Assembly: GCA_003612485.1 (NCBI GenBank)
Contig: RAZA01000026.1
Span: 1-64,000, forward strand
Source of the DNA: a bacterium D16-50
GTDB taxonomy: Bacteria; Bacillota; Clostridia; Lachnospirales; Lachnospiraceae
Length of the DNA stretch: 64,000 nt
Direction: 5' to 3'
Below are positions 51,204 to 62,400 of this stretch, in pieces. The translations under genes and the position numbers were made by a program. Numbering within the stretch: the stretch's first letter is position 1; the number at the start of each line of letters is the position of its first letter. The notes under the pieces are model-generated. The model did not search any database. It worked only from the letters and a program-made list of their open reading frames with translations, and had not been told where the DNA came from.

Positions 51204-52226
51204 ATGAGTGAGGAAATTAAAGTTCATCCGATTAAGTCTTTTAAAGACTATGGTTTGGCAAAACGGAATTCCGAGGAACTGACAAAAAAAATCAGTTCGT
51301 TACAGTTGGATTTGGAATTGGATGATGAAGAAACACCTAAACTAGAAAGTAGAATTGTGGAGATAGAACAAAAGCTAGAGGAGCAGAAAAACTTTATTAA
51401 TGGGTTTATAAATGCACAGGCAAACTATGATTCCAAGTTTCTAGGCAGTAATTTGGATTATTTGCTAAAGATGCATGGTCTGCGGATTTCTGACCTTGAG
51501 GAACTGTTAGGCGTGAGCGCAGGGTATGTTTCCAGAACAGTGAATCCGGATTCAAAGAAAAGATTATCTGTGGATATTGTTTGGAAAATATCGGCGATTT
51601 TTCAAGTTAATGTCGATGATCTTTTAAATATTGATTTTCAGATTCCTACCCAATCTCTATGTGATGTAATTGCTTTTTTTAAGAAATTGAAGCAGGAGAC
51701 AGATGAAGCAACAATTCATTGGAACAATCAAGGTAATAAGGAAGAAGAACATGTAGGAATATTTTTCAGGGAATTGGAAGAAGGCGGACTGGACGGAACG
51801 AAGCGGTATAAGTACGCTCCAGATGGGAATGCAAATGAAACAAAGGCAGTAGGGCTTACGGATGACATTTTTTCCGCAGAAACCAGTATAGGCCAACTTT
51901 ATCTTTTGCCGCTTGAAGATCAATTTGGTGAAAAGGGATATGAACTGTATCGTTATACAGGCAGGGAGGATTATAATCAAAACTACTATGATAGTAATGA
52001 CCCAGACCTAGAGTTGATTTGCTCAACTTTTGATGATAAGAGTAATAAATTGAAGGGAAAATGTGATGAACTTTTTAAATCTGTCAAGTTGCATGAATCA
52101 GATTTTGTAATATCTGAATCGGCAAAAAGTTTGATTGATAGGTATTTAAATCCTAAAAAGAACAATGCATCGGATGGTTTTATGAATATACCAGATGGCA
52201 TTGACGAAGAACTGCCATTTAGTTGA
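51204..52226 (+). CDS. Xre-HTH regulator with N-terminal coiled coil
   Basis: A 340-residue protein. Residues 20-80 are a coiled coil (LTKKISSLQLDLELDDEE, VEIEQKLEEQKNFINGFIN). An Xre-type HTH lies at about 90-145 (LLKMHGLRISDLEELLGV, SAGYVSRTVNPDSKKRL). The C-terminal 190 residues are a beta-rich domain I do not recognise, possibly a sensor. AT-rich compared with the transfer genes. GGCGGAGGAATAAAT precedes the ATG. It follows array B at 190 bp, so it could be the protein that binds the iterons, but that is inference from position. Confidence 0.65.
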   Translation: MSEEIKVHPIKSFKDYGLAKRNSEELTKKISSLQLDLELDDEETPKLESRIVEIEQKLEEQKNFINGFINAQANYDSKFLGSNLDYLLKMHGLRISDLEELLGVSAGYVSRTVNPDSKKRLSVDIVWKISAIFQVNVDDLLNIDFQIPTQSLCDVIAFFKKLKQETDEATIHWNNQGNKEEEHVGIFFRELEEGGLDGTKRYKYAPDGNANETKAVGLTDDIFSAETSIGQLYLLPLEDQFGEKGYELYRYTGREDYNQNYYDSNDPDLELICSTFDDKSNKLKGKCDELFKSVKLHESDFVISESAKSLIDRYLNPKKNNASDGFMNIPDGIDEELPFS

Positions 52227-52239
52227 GGAGGTGTTATGA

Positions 52240-52440
52240 ATGGAAGGGATAAAAACCAAAGGGGTAATCAAATGCCCTTGCTGCAGTAAGGGGAAGATTT
52301 TAGCGTATGAAGATGCTGCAGGAAAATCCTCTATTCAGTGTAGCAAATGTCATACATTTTTGTTGGTGGATTATGATAAAATGACCGCAGAGCCAACTTT
52401 GCGGGAAAAAGAAGTTTACAAAATGGTTGTGAATGAATAA
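52240..52440 (+). CDS. Small zinc-ribbon protein (Com-like)
   Basis: A 66-residue protein with two CxxC knuckles (CPCCSKGKIL, then CSKCHTFLL) forming a rubredoxin-type zinc ribbon. The second half is acidic. GAGGAGGTGTTATGA precedes the ATG, 13 bp after the regulator stop, so the two are co-transcribed. The knuckles resemble the Mu Com family and the two tiny genes at 62.8 and 63.1 kb. Confidence 0.65.
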   Translation: MEGIKTKGVIKCPCCSKGKILAYEDAAGKSSIQCSKCHTFLLVDYDKMTAEPTLREKEVYKMVVNE

Positions 52441-52488
52441 GGGAATGTTTGCTGACTGAGCAACAGGGCGTCAGATAGGACAGCCACT

Positions 52489-52556
52489 AATAGCCAGAGC
52501 AGATTATTGGGACAGGGTATAAAACCTGCCAGATAATTTGCTCTGGCTATTTTATA
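52489..52556 (+). terminator. Terminator before the holin gene
   Basis: TAGCCAGAGCA pairs with TGCTCTGGCTA, with ATTAT/ATAAT and CAGG/CCTG pairs inside; TTTTAT follows. Confidence 0.8.
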
Positions 52557-52620
52557 TGTGCAAACAGGATATGGGACAAGCCATGCAGATGATATTTAGA
52601 TTATTATGAGAAAGGATGGG

Positions 52621-52983
52621 ATGGATATGGCAGACTACATTATTCAATTATTGGGAGGGGTTGATAAATTTCTATCTGCGCTGATTGTATTTATGGTAAT
52701 AAATTACATAGCAGAAATGCTCCTTGTGATCGTGGGGGAAGAGAAGCGTTCCAATGTGTTTTTGCTAAAGAATATGTTTAAGAAAGCAGCGATATTTATT
52801 TTGGTGATTGTCTCCAATATAGTAGGTACAATCATTGAAAGCAGTTATGCAATTCGGACGACAGTTATTCTGTTTTACATTTCAAATGAAGGGCTTGCTA
52901 TATTAAAGAATATAAATCGGCTTGGAGTGCCGCTTCCTCAAATATTGGTAAAGATGCTAAATCAGATAGGGGATGAAGAATAG
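52621..52983 (+). CDS. Phage holin-family membrane protein
   Basis: A 120-residue protein with three hydrophobic spans (about 15-35, 48-68 and 75-92), matching the toxin-secretion/phage-lysis holin family (GGVDKFLSALIVFMVINYIA, then YISNEGLAILKNINRLGVP). Such proteins form membrane holes; on ICEs they occur near wall hydrolases or defence genes, with unknown purpose. AAAGGATGG precedes the start at 52621; ATG 52627 is an alternative. No endolysin gene is adjacent. It stands alone after a terminator. Confidence 0.8.
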   Translation: MDMADYIIQLLGGVDKFLSALIVFMVINYIAEMLLVIVGEEKRSNVFLLKNMFKKAAIFILVIVSNIVGTIIESSYAIRTTVILFYISNEGLAILKNINRLGVPLPQILVKMLNQIGDEE

Positions 52984-53049
52984 CATAGTCGCAGAAAAGT
53001 CCCCCCTTATTATAGAAAAAAACCATTCCGAAATGGGGTGGTGTAAGAT

Positions 53050-53087
53050 GGGGTAAAAGGGGTAAACAGAGGGGTAAAGGGGTGGGG
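53050..53087 (+). repeat. G-tract cluster, G-quadruplex candidate
   Basis: Five GGGG tracts (53050, 53059, 53071, 53079 and 53084) with 5-, 8-, 4- and 1-base spacers, 67 bp after the holin gene. The motif could fold as a four-stranded structure in single-stranded DNA or RNA. Confidence 0.5.
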
Positions 53088-53158
53088 TGAAACCCCATGT
53101 AAAAGTTACCCACCCTCAGAGTTTCTATTGTTTGTATCGAGGTGTGCGAACGAGGCAG

Positions 53159-53467
53159 GTGTCTTAGTTTCCGGCAGATACGGACACGGAAATCCTACAA
53201 AGCTCGTAAACACGGAACTTTCAGCACTACATAGATTCCAAAGTTACATTATTTCCGTGTGCTTTTAGGGGCATTTTTACATTGGAGAGGGTACGAACTT
53301 TTGTTCCGGGGGTCTTTTGCCTGATAGTATATACTCGTAGGCAAAAGTTGGTTATTATCACAGAAACTCGGGTACTCGCAGGCAAAACCCATATACGAAC
53401 ACGGAAACAGAATGGGAGTTTTCGTGATAGTATAAGGTTTTCCGTGTTTGCATATGAGTAAAACGGT
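53159..53467. repeat. Iteron array C, partial copy of array A
   Basis: It begins GGTGTCTTAGTTTCCGGCAG like array A and keeps the same leading 190 bp and trailing segment with small changes, but has fewer central units (about 84 bp shorter). Units include TTATTATCACAGAAACTC (53352), GGTACTCGCAGGCAAAA (53371) and reversed TTTTCGTGATAGTATA (53419). No gene. Confidence 0.85.
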
Positions 53468-53748
53468 ATAAAGTGAATGGATAAGTGATAATAGGAGAAA
53501 AGGGCTGTTTCGGCAGTCCTTTTTCTCATGTCTTAAGATTTCACAATTCATTTCTTTACATTTCAAATTTCATGGATATTTTAATAAAGTCAGAAAACAA
53601 AAAAATTTTTGAAAAAACCGAAAAAAGTGCCCGTACTATCCGTTTGGAGAGTGGACTTAACGGGAGGAATGGCGTAAAATAAAGCATAACTGCGGATGCA
53701 CAGCATATCCGCAGCATGAAAAATTAACGGGAAAGGGGTTGCAAAAAG

Positions 53749-53955
<207 letters not shown>

Positions 53956-54025
53956 CCGGCTTCTTTTGGTCTGGGGATAACCCGCAGGGTGTGGCAGCCC
54001 CAGACTTGTGGAAGGAGAAGGTCAT

Positions 54026-56407
54026 TTGGATAAAGGATATATAGCGCCGGAGCCTGCATTAAGGAAACTGCGTGCGGCAAATGGGCTGGGGCAGACGGTC
54101 TATATCTATGGGGCAACCGGCTATGGGAAAACGGAACTGGTAAAGCAGTACCTGTCAAAACGCAGGTACCGTTATATTTCCAGTGCAGAGGATGCCGCAG
54201 GGCTTCTCGATGTAGCGGCACAGGGGGGCAGGAAAGGAAAAGGGGCGGAAACCCGGACAGTGGTGGTTGTGGATGACCTGCATCTTCTGAAAGACCAGGA
54301 GGGGCGCAGGGCTGTCCTTTCCCTCATAAAGCGGGAGGATGTATGGCCCATCCTGATCTGCCGCAGCCCCATCCCGGCCTGGCTGATGCCGCCCTATGTG
54401 GGCGGGGGGTTCCTCGTCATCACGGAGGATGACCTGCGGCTTGGGGAAAAAGAGGCTGCCGCCTACATGGAGTCACAGGGGCTTAGTATCACAAAGGAAG
54501 AACTGGCATTTGTAGTGCAAAGGAGCCGGGGCAACGCCTATATCGTGCGCCATGCCGCCCTTAAGATGCTGGAAGGCATGCGCCCCGGCCCGGAGATGGC
54601 GGAAGAAATCGTGGAGGCTTTTGCCGCATACCTGGAAAGCCATGTGATGGTGCAGTGGGACTGCGATCTGCTGGAATTTCTCATGCAGGTCAGCGTCACC
54701 GATGAATTTACCCTTCCCCTTGCGGAGATGGTCACGGGTAACCGCCATGCGCCGGAGCTTTTGGAGCGGGCGGTGGAGACAGGGAATTTCCTTTCCTGCA
54801 AAGACGGCACCTACCGCCTGCGCCCGCAGCTTATCCGGGCGCTGCGCAGAAGGGCGGCAAAGGAATACAGCCCACAGGAGCGGGCAGACCATGCCTACAA
54901 CGCGGGGCTGTATTACGAGATGCAGGGGCAGATCGTGCCCGCCCTTGCCATGTTTGAACAGTGCGGGAAGAAAGAGCGGATCAGGGAACTGTTGATACGG
55001 AACGCCCGCCTCAATCCCGGCAACGGCCATTACTTTGAGCTGCGCCGTTATTATTTACAGATGGAAGAAAGGGAACTGGAAGAAAGCCCCGTGCTGATGG
55101 CGGGGATGAGCATGCTCTATTCCCTGATGATGCAGGAGAAGGAAAGCGAATACTGGTACCGGAAGCTGGAAAAATTTGCATCCACCGCGAAGGGCGGGCA
55201 GAAGCGGGAGGCTGTAAGCCGCCTTGCCTACCTTGAAATCGCCCTGCCCCACCGGGGGAGCGCAGACATGATTGATATTATGAAAAGGATGCCTGCCCTG
55301 ATTTTTGACCGGGGCATGAGCCTGCCGGAGTTTTCCGTCACAAGCAATTACCCCAGCACCATGAACGGGGGCAAGGACTTCTGCCACTGGAGCCGGGAGG
55401 ACAGGAAACTGGCGGCGACAATCGGGAAACTGGTGGAGCGGGTGCTTGGCCGGTACGGGAAAGGGCTTGTGAAGGCCGCTTTGGGTGAGAGCTTTTATGA
55501 AAAAGGGGAGGACGCCTACGAGGTCTTAACCCTCCTTGCCCGCGCGAAGATGGAGGCGGAGGGCGGCGGCATGATAGAGATCGCCTTTGCCGCCGTGGGC
55601 TTACAGGTGCGGCTTGACATCTTGCAGGGGGAAATCCAGACGGCGGCGGAAGTGCTTGCCTCTTTTGAAAAGGGTGTCAGGGGGCAGGGGGCGGTGCAGC
55701 TCCTTCCCAACATAGGGGCGTTACGATGCCGCCTTGCGCTCTACCAGGGGGATAAAGAAGCAGTGTCGGCATGGATGGCGCAGGCCCCGGACGAGGACAG
55801 GGAGTTCTGTGTCATGGAGCGTTACCGTTACCTTACGAAGGTGCGCTGCTACCTTTCCATTGGGGAATATTTAAAAGCACAGGCACTGCTGGAGAAGCTG
55901 CGCTATTACACGGAGAAATGCAGGCGCACCTATGTCCGCATGGAAGTGTGCCTCCTCAGTGCCATAGCGAAATACCGGACGGGCGGGGCGTGGAAGGAAG
56001 AATTCCTCTCCGCTTTGAAGGAAGCCTGCGGCTATCGCTTTATCCGCCTTATCAGCGAGGAAGGGGCGGCGGCGCAGGAGCTGTTTGTGGCGGCGGGGAA
56101 GAGCTTTCTGGAAAAGGAGATACCGGACAAAGAGTGGCTTTCCCGGCTGATGGGGGAAACGGGGAAGGTGGCGGTGCGCTACCCGGTGTACTTAAAGGGG
56201 CAGCTTGCGAAAGCGCCGGACTTCTGTGAGGCGGCGTTATCCGTCCTCCGGTTACAGGCGGAGGGAAAGAGTGTGGGGAAGATCGCCCAGGAACTTTCCA
56301 TGAAGGAGGCCACGGTGAAGTACCATGCGAAGGAGAACTACCGGAAACTGGGCGTGTCCGGCAAGGCGGATGCAGTGCTGGCGGCGAGGAATTTAGGGAT
56401 TTTATAA
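54026..56407 (+). CDS. MalT/LAL-type LuxR-family transcriptional regulator
   Basis: A 793-residue regulator of the STAND/LAL group. An N-terminal ATPase module has Walker A (GATGYGKT, about 28-35) and a Walker B-like VVVVDDLHLL. A long TPR-like helical middle follows, and a C-terminal LuxR HTH (VGKIAQELSMKEATVKYHAK, then YRKLGVSGKADAV) occupies the last 65 residues. Such proteins bind ATP and an inducer and activate nearby genes. TTG 54026 follows GAAGGAG. The surface-protein gene begins 40 bp downstream and is the likely target or operon partner. Expression is probably set by the upstream repeat and hairpin. Confidence 0.85.
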   Translation: MDKGYIAPEPALRKLRAANGLGQTVYIYGATGYGKTELVKQYLSKRRYRYISSAEDAAGLLDVAAQGGRKGKGAETRTVVVVDDLHLLKDQEGRRAVLSLIKREDVWPILICRSPIPAWLMPPYVGGGFLVITEDDLRLGEKEAAAYMESQGLSITKEELAFVVQRSRGNAYIVRHAALKMLEGMRPGPEMAEEIVEAFAAYLESHVMVQWDCDLLEFLMQVSVTDEFTLPLAEMVTGNRHAPELLERAVETGNFLSCKDGTYRLRPQLIRALRRRAAKEYSPQERADHAYNAGLYYEMQGQIVPALAMFEQCGKKERIRELLIRNARLNPGNGHYFELRRYYLQMEERELEESPVLMAGMSMLYSLMMQEKESEYWYRKLEKFASTAKGGQKREAVSRLAYLEIALPHRGSADMIDIMKRMPALIFDRGMSLPEFSVTSNYPSTMNGGKDFCHWSREDRKLAATIGKLVERVLGRYGKGLVKAALGESFYEKGEDAYEVLTLLARAKMEAEGGGMIEIAFAAVGLQVRLDILQGEIQTAAEVLASFEKGVRGQGAVQLLPNIGALRCRLALYQGDKEAVSAWMAQAPDEDREFCVMERYRYLTKVRCYLSIGEYLKAQALLEKLRYYTEKCRRTYVRMEVCLLSAIAKYRTGGAWKEEFLSALKEACGYRFIRLISEEGAAAQELFVAAGKSFLEKEIPDKEWLSRLMGETGKVAVRYPVYLKGQLAKAPDFCEAALSVLRLQAEGKSVGKIAQELSMKEATVKYHAKENYRKLGVSGKADAVLAARNLGIL

Positions 56408-56447
56408 GAGGGGACGCCCCTTTGAAGATAAAAAGGAGTCATATATT

Positions 56448-59400
56448 ATGGGAAAATGGTTTCAGGATAAGAGTTTTTCTGCAAAGAAATGGGGGCAGGG
56501 CGGCACAAACGCACGGAAAATACATCGTGACATAAATGCACGGAAACTGCACCGTGCGTTGGGAGTCCTGCTGGCGGCGGCATTAATATTCCAGACGCTG
56601 CCTTTTGACGGCATCGCCGTATCCGCATCGGAGAGCAGCGGGGGCGGGCTGTGCACACACCACAGGTCGCATACTCAGGACTGCGGCTACAAAGAGGCAG
56701 AAGCGGGGCATACGTGTACCCATGAGCATACGGAGGACTGTTACAGGATAGTGGAGGGAGAAGACGGCAGCACCACAAAGGAGCTGGACTGCCATCATGA
56801 GCATGACGAATCCTGCGGTTACCGGGAATCGGCGGAGGGAAGTCCCTGCACCTTCGTGTGTGAAATATGCAATGAAGGGACAGACGGAACACCGGAAGAT
56901 AATACGGACGGTAATGGGATAAATGACGGGGAATCCGAAAATCCGGGAATAGAAAACGAAAATGAAGTAAAAGAACCGGATACCGGTCAGGAGGAATGTA
57001 TCTGTGAGGAATTATGCACAGAGGACAACGGCAACAATGGTTGCCGTATCAATACAGACTGCCCTGTGTGCGGAGCGGAAGGTGCCAGCCTGTCAGACTG
57101 CAAGGGGAAGGATACAGAAGATAGTACAGAAGATACGGAAGAAAACACAGACCAGCCGGAAGATACCGACCTCTGTAAGCACCATAGGGAGCATGATGAT
57201 ACCTGCGGCTACCTGCCGGAATCGGAGGACAGTGGGGGGAGTCCTTGTACCTATGAGTGCCGTATCTGCCCTATTGAAAAGCTGATTGCCGCCCTGCCGG
57301 ATGCAGCGGACATCACAGAGGACAATGCGGCGGATGTGCGGGCACAGCTTGACCATATCCTCGACCTCTACCGGGAGCTGAACGAGGGCGAACAGGAAAA
57401 GATTGATATATCCCACTGTCTGGAGCTGCAAGAGGCGCTGGATGCGGCCAATATACCTGATCCGGTGGAGGAGGGGACGCCTGATTTGGAGTTGTTTGGA
57501 CAGAAGGTCTGTAGCGGTGACAGCGGAGATGGCTGGAGCTATGCAGACGGTGTTCTGACATTAGCGGATTATCATTCTGATAATTCCGGTGAGGTTTTTG
57601 TTCACATCACCAATGCCGACCTGGAGTTTACGCTTTATCTAAAGGGGGATAATTCTGTAAAAACGAGTGAAAAACTCATTTATGGAAATGCGTTTGGAAG
57701 TACAACGATTACAGGAGATCAGGGGGCTTCCCTTTCTTTGGATGGAAAAAGTTGGTCTGACCGCTATATTTTTATTCGCGGAGTAAATATGGATGTCACC
57801 ATGCAGGAGATGATTTTTCTTGCCTATGATATGGAGATCGACAACGCAACCGTGAACTTCAACATGAATGGGTCAAATGGCTATATTTACACTACGCACG
57901 GTGGTTTTACCATTAAAAATGGCAGCGATGTGACCATAACTAATTCGTCAGGCGCTGTTGATTACTGTGTTGCAACCAATAAGGCAGTGATCACCGACAG
58001 TGCATTGAAGGTAACCAATCCCAGCGGTTTTGGAGTGTATGTGACGAATATATCCACACAGGTATCGGAGTACAAGGCGTTTATTACCAATTCCACGATA
58101 TCGGCTGATGTTTCCAATGCGGCTATCCATTGTGAGGACGAGATGGCTGTTACCAATTCACAGGTGACAGGCATAGGTCGGTTTCTGCTTCGCTCTAAGA
58201 AAGCGATTACCGTGGATGACAGCAGCACGATGGAGGGAATTACCTATGAATTTTTCAAATCTGATACGGGAGCGACTTATCAGGTTTATGGTAGCCACAC
58301 CCCTGCAGCGAATTTGACTGTGGCAGAGAAAGATTCTTTCGTGATTCCGGAGGGAGCTGTGCTGACGATTCCCGATGGCATTATAATAGAAAACAACGGT
58401 ACGATGCGTATCCATGAAAAGGATTCTCTGACCGGAACAGGTGTCTTGACAGGGAACGGAAAATTCCTGATCGATGTAAATGAGGATATGATTTCTGTTC
58501 CGGAAGGACTGGTTTATACAGGGAAGGACTATACAGACCAGATCATACTGGAAGAGAACGCTACGGTTTGTGGGGTGGAGTTTACCGCAGATACGGAGGG
58601 GTGGACGCGTAACATCGAACCGGCAGTTGTAAAAGAAGCAGGAGAGTATACGGTTACATTCACTAAAGGCGATAAGGCAATCCGCAAGACATTTACCGTG
58701 GTGCAATCCGGCACGCAGTTTGTAGGGGATGGTGTTGTGCAAACCTATAAAGGCAGCGTAGTGTGCGGCGACTTCACTGTTGATGACACAATCACCGTCA
58801 AGGCCACGCCCACCGCAACCGGGGAGGCTCCGGCAAAAGCGGCGTCGCGGCTGCAGTTTGATCCAGTGGCTGGCGAGATGGCGGTGTATGTGGGCGATAC
58901 GCAAGTGTCCATTCCAGCAGGTGTGGGCGCGGACGGCAGCTACACCATGACCGTCAGCGCCGCCGATGTGCTGGAACAGGGGAATGTGGAACCCAACGGC
59001 GCCCCTATCACGCTGACCGCGAAATTCGTAGGGAATAACAATATGGCGGACGCGGCAGGGACGGTAAATGTCAATATTTCCGCCGTTGCGAAGGTGGAGA
59101 AGTACGGCTCTACCACCTATGTGGGCAATTTGGACGATGCGTTCAAAACGGAAAACGATGGCGCGACCATTACGATGCTGAAGGATGTGACGCGAACACC
59201 AGTACTCGACATCCAAATCACCTGCAACCTGGACCTGGGTGGGCATACCATCACCTGCACTGGTAGAACAGCTATCAGCATTTGGAGTAACGCAAATCTG
59301 ACCATTCAGGGTGCGGGCGAGGTTGTTTCTGCAAGCGGCACCGCTCTTGATGTGGGGGGAAATGTCACGCTGAAAGGTGGAACCTTTACCGGTGGGGGAT

Positions 59401-62400
59401 CGCAATCTGCTGGTGTAAATGTCAATGATGAGAGCGGATCTCTATCCGTCACCGAAAATGTGACCATACAGAACACAGGCGGCGGTTATGGATTGGCCGT
59501 CAGCAATGCACAGTCTGTTCAACTCTCAGGTGGAAAATACTCCGGGACGGCGGGGGCAATTGTCATAACGAGCCAATCCTCATCTCTCACCCTCGGCGGC
59601 CTGCTGGCCCACAGCGGCGACACCCGGTACGCCTATTTTGACGAAAGCGGCACAACCCCCTTTACGGGTGTGCTGGGCAATAAGTCGCTGACCGGCACAG
59701 TGACGGTGAAGAAGTGCAACCATACCGGCGAGGGCGTCTGCGAGTACACCCATGCCACCAGCACCACCACCCACCAGCAGACCTGCCTTGCCTGCGGCAA
59801 GAAATGGGACGAAGAAAATTGCAGCTACGCTGACAGTAGGTGTGCCTGCGGTTCCACGTTGTCTGTTGCCCTAGCAGGTACGGAGAGGCTGATCTATGAT
59901 GGCAATCCTCGTGAACCCGGAGTTACCGTTACGCTGGACGGCACAAAGCTGGCGGAGACAGACTATGGCGTAACCTATGCCAATAACATCAATGCTGGTA
60001 CGGATACTGCCACCGTCACTGTCAAAGGCAAAGAAAATTACAGTTTTGAGATAAAGAAAACATTCTCCATAGAAAAGGCGGAACAGAAAGATTTTGCAGC
60101 CACGGCAGTGACAACGCAGTATGAAAAGAACGGAACATTCATCCTGTCCACCACCGGAGGAAGTGGGGACGGCGCAGTCCTTTACCGGGTTCCTGAAAAT
60201 AACGGCGTACTTATGGTAAACGGCGACCAGGCGACCATCATCGGAGTGGGAACCGTGGCAGTCACCGCAACCAAAGCGGAGAGCGACAATTACAAAGCGG
60301 CAACGGCAACAGGGAAGATTACGATAGAGAAAGCGCCTGCACCGGCTATTACTTATCCTACGGCAGGCAGTATCGCCTACGGGCAGAAATTATCTGACAG
60401 TGCCCTGACCGGAGGCAGTACGGAGTACGGGACATTTGCATGGGAAAACGGCAGTATGGTACCGGCTGTGGATAATACTGGCTATACGGTGGTATTCACG
60501 GCAAGTGGAGAAACGAAGAAAAACTATGAAACAATCACAGATACGACCCAAAAGGTGTCAGTCAAAGTAGAAAAAGCGGTTCCTGCAGTCAGCATCACGG
60601 CAGCGGTCTCCGGCAGCAAAGACGACCGGCAGTCAGCGATTACCGTGAACGTGGCAAAGGCAGGCGCAGGCGCTTTCCCCACAGGAACGGTAACCTTCAT
60701 AGACTGCACGGGCAGTACGGAAGTGGAGATAGGGGCAGCCACGTTAAGTAATGGCACAGCCTCTTACACATGGGATGGGCTTCTGGATAAAACGTATACC
60801 ATAAAGGCGGTTTATGCAGGCGACAGCAATTATAAGGAAGCTGTAAGCCGGGAGTTTACCTTTGATGCGGCGAAGCAGAACCAGCAGGATTTCGCCCTGG
60901 ATGCAATCGGGGCAAAGACCTATGGCGATGCTGCTGTCACCCTTAAGACCACCGGAGGAAACGGCAGCGGCGCGGTCAGGTATGAAAGCTCTGATGAGGA
61001 TGTGATCCGCATAGAGGACGGCAGGGCAGTCATTGTGGGGGCAGGCACAGCCACCATCACCGCCATAAAAGAGGGGGATGACAAATACAACGAGGCTTCC
61101 GCAAGCAGGAATGTCACGGTTGCGAAGAAGGCGCTCACGGTGAGGGCTGACAGCAAGACGGTTGTGAGGGGGAATCCCATGCCTGCATTTACTTACCGGG
61201 CGGACGGCCTGGTGAACGGCGATACCTTTACGACAGCCCCTTCCATAATAGCCGGTGTACAGAATACGGACACCCTTGGAAAATATGATATTGTGATAAA
61301 CGGCGGCACGCTGCGAAACAGCGAAAGCTATCATATCACTTATGTGAACGGCACATTGAATATCGTGGAACGCTTTTACACCGTCACCGTGACGGATGGC
61401 ACGGGCGGCGGCGAATATGCCGAGGGGGACACCGTGACGGTCACGGCAAATGACAGAAGCGGCTATACCTTTACCGGCTGGAGCAGCGAAGACGGCGTTG
61501 GTTTTGCCGACAGCAAAGCAAAGACCACAACTTTTACCATGCCCGCAAAATCAGTGACCGTAAAGGCGAACTACACCCGCAACAGCAGCGGCGGAAACAA
61601 TGGCGGCGGTTCGGGTGATGGTGGAAATTCGGGCGGTTCCGGTAATAATGGTGGCGGAAATTCCGGGGACAATGAAAATAACGGCGGACAGGGCAGCGGC
61701 GGAGGTGACAGTACAAATCCGGGCAATGGAAGCAATACGCCGCAGATACCCGTGATCCCGCCAGCAGATAATACAAATCCAGGTAACGAAGCCACACCGG
61801 GAACAGGGACAACGCCCGTAAATCCGGGAACCGGAAATACAGTAAGGCCGGGAACTACTCCGGGCAGCGGCAGCGCGGGGACACCCGCACAGGGGACAAA
61901 ACAGCCATTCATCAAGGGAGCGGACGGCAAGATTGGCTGGGAGGTCATCCGCGCCGAGGAAGAAAACGCAGAGGAAGGCAGCGTTATCAACGTGGATATG
62001 AACGGTTCCACCGTGGTTCCGGGAGATATATTTGACAGCATTAAGGGAAAGGACATCACCATCACCTTCGACATGGGCAGCGGCATCCTCTGGAGCGTGG
62101 ACGGGAAGAACATCACCACCGACAAGGCGGGCGACATTGATTTTTCCGTAAAGACGGGCGTAAAGACTGTGCCGGTTGATATTATTAACAATGTCACCGG
62201 GGAGAATTACAGCATCCAGATCAGCCTCGCCTATGAAGGGGAGTTCGGCTTTACGGCGGTACTTTCCATAAATCTTGGCAAAGAGAACGCCGGATACACG
62301 GCAAGCCTGTATTATTACAACGAAAGCACAGGGGAGCTTGAATTTATCTGTAAAGACCAGATCGCAGAGGACGGCACGGTATCCCTTGCATTCACCCATG

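Noticed and set aside
58158..59405. 415-residue minus-strand frame
   Set aside because: It is the complement of the surface-protein gene, with no ribosome binding site and an arginine/histidine-rich composition typical of antisense frames in beta-repeat genes.
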